Assembly (NCBI GenBank): GCA_937925335.1
Contig: CALEWY010000006.1
Span: 1 to 60,520 of the forward strand
DNA from: an uncultured Acidimicrobiales bacterium
GTDB taxonomy: Bacteria > Actinomycetota > Acidimicrobiia > Acidimicrobiales > SZUA-35
Reading direction: 5' to 3'
Length of the DNA: 60,520 bases
Shown here: piece by piece, positions 1-8,728 of the stretch
Numbering within the stretch: position 1 is the stretch's first letter
How the letters are laid out: each line of letters opens with the position of its first letter
Made by a program: the position numbers and the translations under genes
Notes under the pieces: generated by a model
What the model was told of the DNA's origin: nothing
The model's input: only the letters and a program-made list of their open reading frames with translations
The model's database searches: none

Positions 1-408
<408 letters not shown>

Positions 409-598
409 TGTTATAACTTTTGAGCGTCTCTCCTTCGGGAGGGTGCTCGTGCTCGCTGTACAGTTCTCAAAGATGGGAACCTCTTCGATTCGGCTTCGCC
501 GTTTCGGAATGTGTTCCCCACAGTTCTTTGGATTCCGAATTCTCTGACTAATCAGACAGCAACATCGGAAGATGTTGTTTGACACGGAAACCGCAAGG
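409..598 (+). other. 23S-5S internal transcribed spacer with processing hairpin
   Basis: This 190-base spacer separates 23S from 5S rRNA. It holds no tRNA. At 558-579 there is a hairpin with arms AGCAACATC and GATGTTGTT and a GGAA loop, about 20 bases ahead of 5S, which fits an RNase-type processing stem. A smaller stem around 430-445 (CTCC-TTCG-GGAG) is also visible. The roles are inferred from position. Confidence 0.7.
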
Positions 599-716
<118 letters not shown>

Positions 717-724
717 TTCTCAAA

Positions 725-760
725 GAATGCCCCAGCCTCATGGCTGGGGCATTCGTCGTT
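725..760 (+). terminator. Intrinsic terminator of the rRNA operon
   Basis: A perfect 13-bp inverted repeat (GAATGCCCCAGCC / GGCTGGGGCATTC) with a TCAT loop at 725-754 is followed by GTCGTTTT. It lies directly after 5S rRNA and ends the ribosomal operon. Confidence 0.92.
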
Positions 761-786
761 TTGCCCCCATCTCGATGATCTCCTCG

Positions 787-792
787 TAGGCT
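787..792 (+). promoter_or_regulatory. -10 box TAGGCT of the TPR gene
   Basis: TAGGCT ends 6 nt before the ATG at 799, and no Shine-Dalgarno fits between them. This predicts a leaderless transcript and supports the chosen start. No convincing -35 was seen. Confidence 0.5.
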
Positions 793-798
793 TCTGGG

Positions 799-1545
799 AT
801 GGCGAAGAAGCGGGTACCTCCTCCTCCTGTTCGACGGGAGGAACGCACGGTCGTTCGTGTGGACAACGACGAGGGCCGCTCGCAAGGCGGCGGCAGCACT
901 CGCAAACGCAACGCTGCGATCGACTCGATCGATGTGCGCGAGGTTCGGTTTCCTGAAGTGGCATCCGATACCGACTCAAAGCTTCGGCGCCGGCTAGCGG
1001 AAGCCGCTGTTGCGTTCGAACGTGAGCGATTTGAGGAGGCCTTCCGCCTGCTGCAGTCGATCGATCGGATCGCACCCGGTGTTCCCGAAGTGCTCGAGCT
1101 TCGAGGACTCACGTCGTATCGACGTGGGAAGTGGCGCCAGGCGCTCAAGGATCTCGAATCATTCTCTGCCGCCACGGGTTCAGTCGAACAACATCCCGTG
1201 ATGCAGGACTGCCACCGGGCGATGAAGAACTGGCATCGCGTGCACGATCTGTGGCTGGAGCTTGGTGAAAAGTCGCCGGCGCCCGAGCTGATCGAAGAAG
1301 GCCGAATCGTGGCCGCGGGCGCGCTCGCTGATCAAGGCAAGACCGTCGAGGGTATTCGTCTTCTCGAGAAGGCCCCGAAAGCACCGAAGAAGCCAAAGCT
1401 GCATCATTTGCGCCGTTGGTACGCACTTGCCGACCTCTACGAGCGAGCCGGTGATATGGCAAAAGCTCGCCGACTCTTTGGTGAGATCGGCCGCATCGAT
1501 CCAACGTTTGGTGACGCAAACGAGCGCGTCAAGATGTTGCGCTAA
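799..1545 (+). CDS. Tetratricopeptide repeat protein
   Basis: A 248-residue protein. The first ~55 residues are charged and probably disordered. The rest is helical with TPR-like repeats: one around residues 65-125 (AVAFERERFEEAFRLL, LELRGLTSYRRGKWRQAL) and a clear C-terminal one (YALADLYERAGDMAKARRLF, about 210-230). There is no signal peptide or membrane segment, so it is probably a cytoplasmic scaffold. It corresponds in position and type to mycobacterial Rv1691, which lies ahead of a HAD phosphatase and tlyA. Here about 8 kb of other genes separates it from those partners. Its molecular role is unknown. Confidence 0.85.
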   Translation: MAKKRVPPPPVRREERTVVRVDNDEGRSQGGGSTRKRNAAIDSIDVREVRFPEVASDTDSKLRRRLAEAAVAFERERFEEAFRLLQSIDRIAPGVPEVLELRGLTSYRRGKWRQALKDLESFSAATGSVEQHPVMQDCHRAMKNWHRVHDLWLELGEKSPAPELIEEGRIVAAGALADQGKTVEGIRLLEKAPKAPKKPKLHHLRRWYALADLYERAGDMAKARRLFGEIGRIDPTFGDANERVKMLR

Positions 1546-1617
1546 AGGCCGCGTTCCCGTCGTTCTCTTCTTCCCCCAAATCCTTCCTCCCATTCGAGAC
1601 AATTGAGGAGAAGTGTT

Positions 1618-1983
1618 ATGGGTGATTCCAGCAAGACGATGAATGTCGCCGTGATCGAGGGTTCAGTGCGCGGGGAGCCGATTCGTCGCCAGATGGACGA
1701 TGGATCGTTCCGCTTGTCGTTCGATATCAAGGGTGACGATGGCGAAGCCCCCGTTACCTGGTTTGGACCAGAATCGAAGGTGCCGGCAGTGTCGGAGAAC
1801 GATCGAGTCACCGTGATCGGGACGATTCGGCGCTATTTCTATCGGGGTGCCGCTGGCGTGGCGAGTCGAACCGACATCGTGGCGTCATCTGTCGTGTTTG
1901 GTGCTGGAAAGCGCCGCCGAAACGCGATCGTGAAGCTGAGCCAGGAGCTCAAGGAGCAAGCCGAGATGACCCAAGCGGCTTGA
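1618..1983 (+). CDS. Single-stranded DNA-binding protein-like OB-fold protein
   Basis: A 121-residue protein. The N-terminal ~100 residues read as a single OB-fold strand pattern (MNVAVIEGSVRGEP, LSFDIKGDDGEAPVTWF, DRVTVIGTIRRYFYRG, SRTDIVASSVVF) like SSB-family proteins. The tail is short and basic or helical and lacks the acidic tip typical of replicative SSB, so it is probably a paralogue rather than the main SSB. The start is the ATG at 1618 because GAGGAG lies 7 nt upstream. Its last 35 bases overlap the convergent sulfotransferase gene. Confidence 0.7.
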   Translation: MGDSSKTMNVAVIEGSVRGEPIRRQMDDGSFRLSFDIKGDDGEAPVTWFGPESKVPAVSENDRVTVIGTIRRYFYRGAAGVASRTDIVASSVVFGAGKRRRNAIVKLSQELKEQAEMTQAA

Positions 1984-2881
1984 TGTTGTGTGACGCGCCT
2001 CGGCTCCCGATTGCGCCTGCGGGTGGCGGGGGAGTCGAGGCGGTCGAGCGAGGGCCGATCTTTGTGTCGGTCATGGATCCGTCGACAAGAAGGTCGGCGA
2101 AGCGGGATCGGCTAACCATGTCAGCGACTTCTTCGAAGTTGCTCACCGTCTTTGACAGATCCTTGGAGAGAACCTTGCGATGGGCCGCTTGGATATCGAC
2201 GGGTTGCACGCCCAGAAACTCGAACACGCCCCGCATCGTGTCTGCAGGAGAGCTGGCGGTGGCGAAAACTTCTTCGTAGCGAAGCGAGATGACACGGCCA
2301 GGATCCAGCCCCGCAACGAGGTGGAGCTGGCGCTCCATCTCGCGGTCCATGCGCGACATCAGGCTGATCAGCTCAGACGGGTCGATTTCGAGTTGCGAGC
2401 GGCGCGTTGCGCCAGTTGAACCGTTGGCCGCAGCAGCCTTGACGGTTCCGGTGCGCTCAAGCGAGATGACCGACACCGCACGCTCGAGCGTGTTCTCCCT
2501 GTGCAGCGAGATCACCGAGATCTCCGGGTGGCGAGCAAGGTAGTCATCGAGGTTGTGTTCGGAGAAGCGAATCCCGAAGTCCTTGACCCCAATTGATTCG
2601 AGGTCGCGCCAGCGCTTGTCGCGCGGCTGATCGCCGCGCCGTCGACGAGCCAGGGCGGAATAGCGCTTGGCAAGCTCGAAATGGCGGCGCGACGTCAGCA
2701 CGTAGTTCAAGTAGGCCTCGACATCGCGCCCGCCGTAGCGGAACGCACGATGGAGCTTCATCGTCGGCATGTAGGAGCCGAGGACTTCCCCGTAGTTGCA
2801 CAAAGCGGGGTGCTGGTTGATGGCGTCAGCGACAAAATTGGAGCCGCTGCGGCCGTTTGTGAAAACCAGATGAGTACGCAA
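1949..2881 (-). CDS. Sulfotransferase family protein (PAPS-dependent type)
   Basis: A 310-residue protein with the P-loop-like 5'-phosphosulfate-binding motif near the N-terminus (TNGRSGSNF, residues 8-16) and a likely 3'-phosphate-binding segment (SLHRENTLERAVS, about 125-140). Enzymes of this family move a sulfuryl group from PAPS to hydroxyl or amine acceptors; the acceptor cannot be told here. The C-terminal ~40 residues are Pro/Ser-rich and overlap the convergent OB-fold gene by 35 bp. It is the last gene of a minus-strand run that starts with the dimethylformamidase-like and RutA-like genes. The start codon appears to be TTG and is uncertain. Confidence 0.75.
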   Translation of the reverse strand: MRTHLVFTNGRSGSNFVADAINQHPALCNYGEVLGSYMPTMKLHRAFRYGGRDVEAYLNYVLTSRRHFELAKRYSALARRRRGDQPRDKRWRDLESIGVKDFGIRFSEHNLDDYLARHPEISVISLHRENTLERAVSVISLERTGTVKAAAANGSTGATRRSQLEIDPSELISLMSRMDREMERQLHLVAGLDPGRVISLRYEEVFATASSPADTMRGVFEFLGVQPVDIQAAHRKVLSKDLSKTVSNFEEVADMVSRSRFADLLVDGSMTDTKIGPRSTASTPPPPAGAIGSRGASHNIKPLGSSRLAP

Positions 2882-2945
2882 GCGGAGTCGCCCTTCGTTG
2901 CAGAACTCCCTCCGCTGCGCACCATCGTAAGCCCGGCGGCTGGTG

Positions 2946-3995
2946 TTACGAGCGACTCTTCATGAGCGGCATTACCTTCTCGCCGAACTCCTTGGTCGCC
3001 ACGGGATAGTCGTCGAAGACACACATCGTGCCCTTGACTCCGGGGATGGCAGCGACCTCATCGAGGCGTGCGGCAATGGTGGCGTGGCTACCAACGATGG
3101 GCCCGATGTTGAGGTTGAACGCGCCCTGCATCTCGGTGATCTTGTCGGCGGTTGCGCCGGCCGTGTCGAGTTCAGCCTGGCCGGTCATGAACTTGATCGC
3201 CTCGAGATCGGCGCCGTCTTTGTAGCTCTGCCACTTGGCCTCGGCTGCTTCGTCGGTGTCGCCCATCGTGATCTGGAAGAGGACGTAAACGCCAACGTCG
3301 CGGCCCGTCTTCTCAGCGGCGGCGGTCAAGCGGGCGGCATCGGCTCGCACCACGTCGAGGTCGCCGGTGCCGATGATGAACTGGTAGTCACCGTAGGTGG
3401 CGCAGAACTCCATACCGCGGTCGGATTGACCAGCGCACACGAGCGGAACCTTGTTGTCTTTCGGCGGAGGACTGAGACGGCAGTCGTCCATCTGGAAGTA
3501 CTCACCCTTGCGATCGCTGACGCCGGTGGTCCAGAGATCCTGCATGATCTGCACGTATTCGGTGGCGTAGTCGTAGCGCTTTTCGTAGTACCAGTCACCT
3601 GGCCAAACACCCATCTGGCTGTATTCGATCTGGTTCCAGCCAGACACGATGTTGATGCCGAAGCGCCCATCGGAGATGTCGTCGATCGTCGACGCCATAC
3701 GCGCCACCATCGCCGGCTCCATCGTGGGGAGCGCAACGGATGCAAAGAGACCGATCTTCTCGGTTGCCGCAGCCAGACCCGCCATGAGCGTGAATGACTC
3801 CATGTTGTGGTCCCAGAACTCGGTATCGCCGCCGAAACCTCGCAGTTTCACCATCGAAAGCAAGAAGTCGAAGCCCTGCGCTTCCGCCTCCTGGGCCGTT
3901 TTGTTGTTGAGTTCGAAGCTCGGCATGTACTGCGGTGCGTTCTTCGACATCATCCAACCGTTGTTGCCGATGGGAATGAAGATTCCGACGTCCAT
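2946..3995 (-). CDS. rutA: RutA-type pyrimidine monooxygenase (luciferase-like, FMN-dependent)
   Basis: A 349-residue TIM-barrel flavin monooxygenase that follows E. coli RutA closely along its length: FIPIGNNGWMMS, APQYMPSFELN, KLRGFGGDTEFWDHNMESF, GRFGINIVSGWNQIEY, MDDCRLSPPP, CAGQSDRGM and AGADLEAIKFM all have RutA counterparts. RutA opens the uracil or thymine ring using FMNH2 and O2 to give ureidoacrylate peracid. It needs a flavin reductase (RutF), and none is in this window. The start is the ATG at 3995, with GAGGAG about 8 nt upstream. It lies 85 bp downstream of a dimethylformamidase-like gene on the same strand, not in a normal rut operon, so the substrate may be another N-heterocycle or amide. 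Confidence 0.85.
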   Translation of the reverse strand: MDVGIFIPIGNNGWMMSKNAPQYMPSFELNNKTAQEAEAQGFDFLLSMVKLRGFGGDTEFWDHNMESFTLMAGLAAATEKIGLFASVALPTMEPAMVARMASTIDDISDGRFGINIVSGWNQIEYSQMGVWPGDWYYEKRYDYATEYVQIMQDLWTTGVSDRKGEYFQMDDCRLSPPPKDNKVPLVCAGQSDRGMEFCATYGDYQFIIGTGDLDVVRADAARLTAAAEKTGRDVGVYVLFQITMGDTDEAAEAKWQSYKDGADLEAIKFMTGQAELDTAGATADKITEMQGAFNLNIGPIVGSHATIAARLDEVAAIPGVKGTMCVFDDYPVATKEFGEKVMPLMKSRS

Positions 3996-4080
3996 CTGGT
4001 GTTCTCCTCGTTGAGTCAGTTTGTGCGACACCTGACTAGCACGGATAGCGCCCGAGGTTCTTGGCGACAGGTTCCGGAAC

Positions 4081-5712
4081 TCAGCCGGGGCTCGAGCTGA
4101 AACGATCGAGCACGTTGCGGGTGATCGTTTCGACGAATGGGTCGTTGGCTGCGAGGCCGTGGGCCCACTCTGTGGTGCCTGCGTTGAAGACGGTGCCAGC
4201 TCCTTTGGTGAAGCTGGCCATCACGGCATGGCCTCGGGCGAGTCGTTCAGTGGCGCGTTCGTCGGTGCGGCCGTACGCGATCTCGGCAAGTACGTCGGGC
4301 TGTTCGGGCGGAATGGCCGGGCGGAAGGGGCTGTGCGGCGGTTCGAACAGGGTGGCTGGCGTGAAAGCGATGATCTCGAGGTGGTCTGGCACCCCGAGCC
4401 CTCCGTCGGGAACGGGTAGGCCGTTCTCGTCGAAACGAATCGGGCAGCCGTCGTTCTCGTAGCCGAGCAGAGGGATGTCGCCACCAAACATGTCGCCGTA
4501 GAACAGGTCGGAGCCGTCGAGCGCCCAGTGGGTGTCGTCGTAGACGGTGTAGGCGCTCGAGCCCCTGGCGACACACATGACGAGTCGGTGGTAGCCGCCG
4601 TAGAGGAATGACAGGCCGGTTACCTCAGCTTCGGGGCGCCCAAACGCAGGGTGTGACCAAAGATGGGTGGCGTCAGATCGAGTCGCCGCATCGCCCCAGA
4701 GCGGATCGTTTGTTTCGCCGTTCCACTTGTGAGCGATGAGGGTGGATCCGTCGTCTTCCCAACGCACCTTCCAGTAGCCGGTGTTGCCGGAGAAGATCGC
4801 GAGATTTCCGCCCTCGGTCACGTAGGCGTCGAGTTGGCGGCGTTGTTCGCCGGACCAGTATTCGCTGTGGCCAACGAGAACGACCGTGGCGTATCCGTCG
4901 ACGAGACGTGGATCGGCTTCGAAGTCGGAATCGCAGAAGTAGTCCAGCTGGTAGCCAGCCTCTTCAGCCCAGGTGACGAAACGGTGCTCCCACTTGTCCA
5001 TGAAGCCCGCGGCACCGTCGTAGGGGCTGATGTTGTGGGCCTTGATCCAGTCGCGGTCGCCCGGAAAGGCGAACTCGTCGACGTCTCGAGGGTGAGGGTT
5101 CACCAGTCGGTGAGCGCCAGGCGGGGGAGCGAGCAACGTCTGAGCGAACGGGCGTTGTGTCGATAGCCGGCCGATGGCGCGCGCCTGGGCATCTTCGGGC
5201 CGAGCACCGGCTTGGAGGTCATCAACGTGGGCGTAGCTGTTGGCGCCACCCCAGTAGTTGTACGAGTGATAGGTGTTGGTATTGAGCACGATCGCGATCG
5301 GCGCTGGCTCGCGCTCAGGCGATGGGCGTACGACGACGAAGTGGTGCGTCGATTCGCCGTTGGCGTCGACCAATTCGAGGTCGTGATAGCCAGTCATCCA
5401 ATCCCCGATGGTGAGGTCGAGCACCTTCGGCCAACCGCAGCCGTTCTGATCGGCACCGTCGGGGATCGGGTGCTCACCGATCGCGATGTCGGCGAACCGG
5501 GCCTGTTCGATCGACTCTGCACCGATTCGTCGCACGATGAGCTCGCACGGACCAGCGGCTGCGCTGGCATGGATCGCGACGACCTCGCCGCGCACCGCGC
5601 TGGTGACGTTCGGATAGAACCACGGGCCGCCGTCGGTTGACTGCTCCCGACGTGCCGACGACGGCGCTGGTTGCGAAGAAGAAGCGGGCGCTGGTCGTGA
5701 AGAAGAGGACAC
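4081..5712 (-). CDS. N,N-dimethylformamidase beta-subunit-like protein
   Basis: A 543-residue protein, GTG start. The N-terminal part looks like a beta-sandwich (GEVVAIHASAAAGPCELIVRRIG, then LDLTIGDWMTGYHDLELVD). The main domain has hallmark stretches of the dimethylformamidase large subunit family: VLNTNTYHSYNYWGGANSY, YQLDYFCDSDFEADP, VLVGHSEYWSGEQRRQLDAY, GGNLAIFSGNTGYWKVRWE. The known enzyme hydrolyses dimethylformamide to dimethylamine and formate at a mononuclear iron site held by two tyrosines and a carboxylate; several Tyr-rich motifs are present, but ligands cannot be assigned without alignment. The known large subunit is longer, and no small subunit is seen here. It is probably co-transcribed with the RutA-like gene downstream. 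The true substrate is unknown. Confidence 0.72.
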   Translation of the reverse strand: MSSSSRPAPASSSQPAPSSARREQSTDGGPWFYPNVTSAVRGEVVAIHASAAAGPCELIVRRIGAESIEQARFADIAIGEHPIPDGADQNGCGWPKVLDLTIGDWMTGYHDLELVDANGESTHHFVVVRPSPEREPAPIAIVLNTNTYHSYNYWGGANSYAHVDDLQAGARPEDAQARAIGRLSTQRPFAQTLLAPPPGAHRLVNPHPRDVDEFAFPGDRDWIKAHNISPYDGAAGFMDKWEHRFVTWAEEAGYQLDYFCDSDFEADPRLVDGYATVVLVGHSEYWSGEQRRQLDAYVTEGGNLAIFSGNTGYWKVRWEDDGSTLIAHKWNGETNDPLWGDAATRSDATHLWSHPAFGRPEAEVTGLSFLYGGYHRLVMCVARGSSAYTVYDDTHWALDGSDLFYGDMFGGDIPLLGYENDGCPIRFDENGLPVPDGGLGVPDHLEIIAFTPATLFEPPHSPFRPAIPPEQPDVLAEIAYGRTDERATERLARGHAVMASFTKGAGTVFNAGTTEWAHGLAANDPFVETITRNVLDRFSSSPG

Positions 5713-5862
5713 GGCCGGACCCTAGTTCTGTCGCCACCTGGTCACGGAAGTGCGGCGGGAGCGGCATCAGTGCACCGACCATGCGCGTGTCGGTCGATGT
5801 CTCCGGATCAGCGAACGCCTGTCTTGCCTATGCCTCGGCTGACTACACAGCAGCGTGTGCCA

Positions 5863-7842
5863 TCAGATCCGGTGGAGATGAGAGTTCTCAAAGAGGTGAT
5901 CCCATGGCTGGGCCCCGCTGACCCGCATCGCTTTGAGATCGGCCGTCGACATTGGATGGCTGATGAGAAATCCCTGGAGCAAGGTGATGCCGAGTTTGGC
6001 GCACATCTCGAGCTGCTCGATCGTCTCGACCCCCTCGCCAACGACGATCAGGCCATGACGGCGACCGATGTCTGCGATGTCTGCGACGATCTTGTAGGAC
6101 TCGGGATTGTCGATCGTCGAGATGAAGCGCCCGTCGATCTTGAGCCCATCGAGAGGAAGGTCGGCGATGAGTGAGAGGGATGAGTAGCCAGTCCCGAAGT
6201 CGTCGAGGAAGACGAGCGCGCCGCGATCCCGTGCCGTGCTGAGAAGCGTCTGTGCTGTTTTGATGTCGTTGAGAACTCCCTGTTCGGTGATTTCGATGCA
6301 GAACCCCGTCATCGACTGTTGAGCGAGCAGCGGGTCAAGTACGCGCTCGAGCTGGCACGGCGTGAGGTTCAGCCCGAGCGGAATCTCGGCGTCGATGGCA
6401 AGCCTGGTGTCGAGCGCGGAGCCGATGATCGAGCGAGCGAGCTCGTCTTCGAGGCCAGCGTCGAGCAGTTCGTGAATGAAGCTGCCAGCGGCATGGATCT
6501 GACCGTCGTGTTCCCATCGAGCGAGCCCTTCGAGACCGATGAGCTCGCCGGTTGTGGCATGAACAATGGGCTGCCAATGCGGCCGGATGTCGCCGTCGTG
6601 CAAAGCGGCGGAGATGAGGTCTTGCTTCTCTCGCTTCTCGCGGACTTGAGCACGGGCTGCATCGTCGAAAACGGCTACGGCTGCCTTGGGATTTCTCTTG
6701 GCTTGGTACAGAGCCTTGTCGGCACTCGCCAGCAGCTCGTCGAGTTCGAGTGACTCGAGGTTGCCGAACGAAACGCCGATGCTCGCCCCGAGCTGATGTT
6801 CCTGACCGTTGATGATGATCGGATTCTCGAATGCACGGTGGACTCGTTGAGCGAGGTTCTGCGCTTCGGCGATCGATCCGATGCCGAGTGCTGCAACAGT
6901 GAATTCGTCGCCACCGATTCGAGCCACGATGTCGGTCGGGCGAACCTGAGCCCGCAGGCGGTGTGCGGTCTGCATGAGCACGTCATCACCAGCGGCATGA
7001 CCCAGCGAGTCGTTGACTTCCTTGAAGTGGTCGAGGTCGAGGTACATCACGCCGATCTCCTCCGGCTGCGGACTGCCTTCCCTCGTTGGGAGTTGGTCGT
7101 CACTCGACATGAGTTCTTCGAGGCGAGCGACGAAGCCAGCGCGGTTGAGTAGGCCGGTGAGCGGATCGGTTCGAGCATCCTCGGCGAGCCGAGTGTTCAT
7201 CGTGAGTAGGTCGTTGACCAGATCGGCGTTCGATCGATGAAGGGACGCATTGTGTTCGAGGTGGTGTCGCAGGATCTGCGAAATCACGCACGAGAACGCG
7301 ATGATCGCACCGATCAAAACCAGATCCCGGGGCCCGTCGGTCTGGCTGATGATCGAGAACGCCAAGAGCGACAAGAACGCCAGGGGCACTTGTCCGTGCC
7401 AGAAGAGCTTCGACACGCCAGCGTTCACGATCGCGTTCACCAGGAGCCCGACGGTCACGACGTTGATGACGTAGCTCTGTGAACCCTGGTCGCCTGCGAG
7501 CGCAAGGAAGCTCGACATGCCGATCGAGAGGCCAAAGCCGGCGGCCGAAAGGCGCATCAGCCGCTCTGTGGCGAGCACGGCGTGTGGGGTTGGCTGAGCC
7601 AGAACCCAGAGATCGCGAGCGATCAACGCAACGATCAAGATCGCATGGGCGATCGACCAGGCCAGTACTGGGCCGTGGGGGACATCTGGCCACAGCAGCC
7701 AAGCATTCAACAACACGCCGGGTAGCCCACCGATCATGCACAAGAGGTTGATCCGACAGATGTTCTTGATGAGGTTGGCACGCGCCTCGTCATCGGACAT
7801 TTGGTGGGAGGCCCCGGAGAGCTGTAGAACATGCTTCAACAT
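5863..7842 (-). CDS. Membrane-bound GGDEF-EAL cyclic-di-GMP protein
   Basis: A 659-residue protein. About six transmembrane segments fill residues ~20-200 (NLLCMIGGLPGVLLNAWLLW through LVLIGAIIAFSCVISQIL). A short coiled stretch leads to a GGDEF domain (RIGGDEF) with an intact RxxD inhibitory site five residues upstream (RPTD). The C-terminal EAL domain has EGL in place of EAL (IGLEGLARW) but keeps NLTPCQL, EITE, DDFGTGYS, LKID and GEGVET, so it may still hydrolyse c-di-GMP. Activity of either domain is inferred. The ATG at 7842 was preferred to an upstream TTG. The gene lies between the isochorismatase-fold and dimethylformamidase-like genes on the same strand. Confidence 0.88.
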   Translation of the reverse strand: MLKHVLQLSGASHQMSDDEARANLIKNICRINLLCMIGGLPGVLLNAWLLWPDVPHGPVLAWSIAHAILIVALIARDLWVLAQPTPHAVLATERLMRLSAAGFGLSIGMSSFLALAGDQGSQSYVINVVTVGLLVNAIVNAGVSKLFWHGQVPLAFLSLLAFSIISQTDGPRDLVLIGAIIAFSCVISQILRHHLEHNASLHRSNADLVNDLLTMNTRLAEDARTDPLTGLLNRAGFVARLEELMSSDDQLPTREGSPQPEEIGVMYLDLDHFKEVNDSLGHAAGDDVLMQTAHRLRAQVRPTDIVARIGGDEFTVAALGIGSIAEAQNLAQRVHRAFENPIIINGQEHQLGASIGVSFGNLESLELDELLASADKALYQAKRNPKAAVAVFDDAARAQVREKREKQDLISAALHDGDIRPHWQPIVHATTGELIGLEGLARWEHDGQIHAAGSFIHELLDAGLEDELARSIIGSALDTRLAIDAEIPLGLNLTPCQLERVLDPLLAQQSMTGFCIEITEQGVLNDIKTAQTLLSTARDRGALVFLDDFGTGYSSLSLIADLPLDGLKIDGRFISTIDNPESYKIVADIADIGRRHGLIVVGEGVETIEQLEMCAKLGITLLQGFLISHPMSTADLKAMRVSGAQPWDHLFENSHLHRI

Positions 7843-8008
7843 GGTGCTATATGGAACGGCGCGAAAACACTCTCGCTTAACCAAAAGCTCGTGCAGTTCA
7901 GTGTTTCAGCTTCCCCAGCCGCTCGTTCTCGTCATCCGAGCCCGTGGACCGACACGTTGAATCAGGCGTTACCGACTCTGCGCGGCTGAGTGGGCGCGAG
8001 CACCCGCA

Positions 8009-8689
8009 CTATTGAATGAGAGCGAGCACCGTTTCCAGGGATTCGACGTCGGCGTACTTGTTGTCGAGGTCGAAGAGGTTTGCATCGTGGACGGCTTGAT
8101 TGCGGTCGCCGCACGCCTCGGCAACCACGATTGGTGCGAAGCCGCTCTGGCAGGCGTCGAGCGCCGTAGCTCGGACACATCCAGACGTGGAGACGCCGCC
8201 GATGATCGTCGTGTCGACCTCCAGCGCCCGAAGATCCTCGGCGAGTGACGTGTTGAAGAAGCCGGATGCGTACTGCTTGGTGATGACGACGTCGTCGTCC
8301 TCGGGCGCGAGGCCGTCAACCCAATCTCCAAAGGGTCCATTGCCAGTTTCGAATACGTGAAGCACGGGGGCTTTGCGTCGAAAGACGCCGCCATTCGCTC
8401 CGCCTGGTTCGAGTTCAACTCGCGTCCAAAGAACGGGAATGTCGCTGGCCCGAGCTGCCGCGACGAGCGTCTTGCACGCGTCGACGACCTCCGGACGGTC
8501 GGTGAACAGCGGTGAGTCTGGCTCGAAGTAGGCCTTGCACATATCGACCATCACGACCGCTGGCGCATCGCCCATGCCGAGCCGCTGGTTGAAGCCCGCC
8601 CGTTTGTAGTCGGTGCTTGCTGAGTCTGGGCTTGCTGAGTCTGGCCTCGCATCGGGTGATTCGGGCGTGCTCGTGGTCTCGTCGGCCAT
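8009..8689 (-). CDS. Isochorismatase-fold cysteine amidohydrolase (N-carbamoylsarcosine amidase-like)
   Basis: A 226-residue protein. After a ~25-residue low-complexity N-terminus, the segment YKRAGFNQRLGMGDAPAVV followed by MVDMCKAYF matches the N-carbamoylsarcosine amidase branch. The catalytic triad is visible: Asp in VMVDM, Lys in VITKQYASGFF, and Cys in GGVSTSGCVRATALDA. Such enzymes hydrolyse C-N bonds in ureido or amide compounds, and RutB, which acts on the RutA product, belongs to the same superfamily. With a RutA-like enzyme 4 kb away on the same strand, a shared pathway is possible but not shown. TAGGTT ends 6 nt before the ATG, so the transcript is probably leaderless. Confidence 0.82.
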   Translation of the reverse strand: MADETTSTPESPDARPDSASPDSASTDYKRAGFNQRLGMGDAPAVVMVDMCKAYFEPDSPLFTDRPEVVDACKTLVAAARASDIPVLWTRVELEPGGANGGVFRRKAPVLHVFETGNGPFGDWVDGLAPEDDDVVITKQYASGFFNTSLAEDLRALEVDTTIIGGVSTSGCVRATALDACQSGFAPIVVAEACGDRNQAVHDANLFDLDNKYADVESLETVLALIQ

Positions 8690-8695
8690 TTCCTC

Positions 8696-8701
8696 AACCT
8701 A
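8696..8701 (-). promoter_or_regulatory. -10 box TAGGTT of the isochorismatase-fold gene
   Basis: On the minus strand TAGGTT ends 6 nt before the ATG at 8689. It lies within the footprint expected for the divergent promoter of the gene at 8729, so the two promoters should interfere. Confidence 0.5.
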
Positions 8702-8716
8702 ATGGCGATCTGCCGG

Positions 8717-8722
8717 TACGTT
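8717..8722 (+). promoter_or_regulatory. -10 box TACGTT of the ICL-fold gene
   Basis: TACGTT ends 6 nt before the ATG at 8729, predicting a leaderless transcript. It favours 8729 over the upstream in-frame ATG at 8702. Confidence 0.5.
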
Positions 8723-8728
8723 CTCTTG

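Noticed and set aside
2943-3797. 284-codon open frame on the plus strand opposite the RutA-like gene
   Set aside because: It is the mirror of a strongly conserved RutA sequence, has no recognisable domains and exists because of the high GC content.
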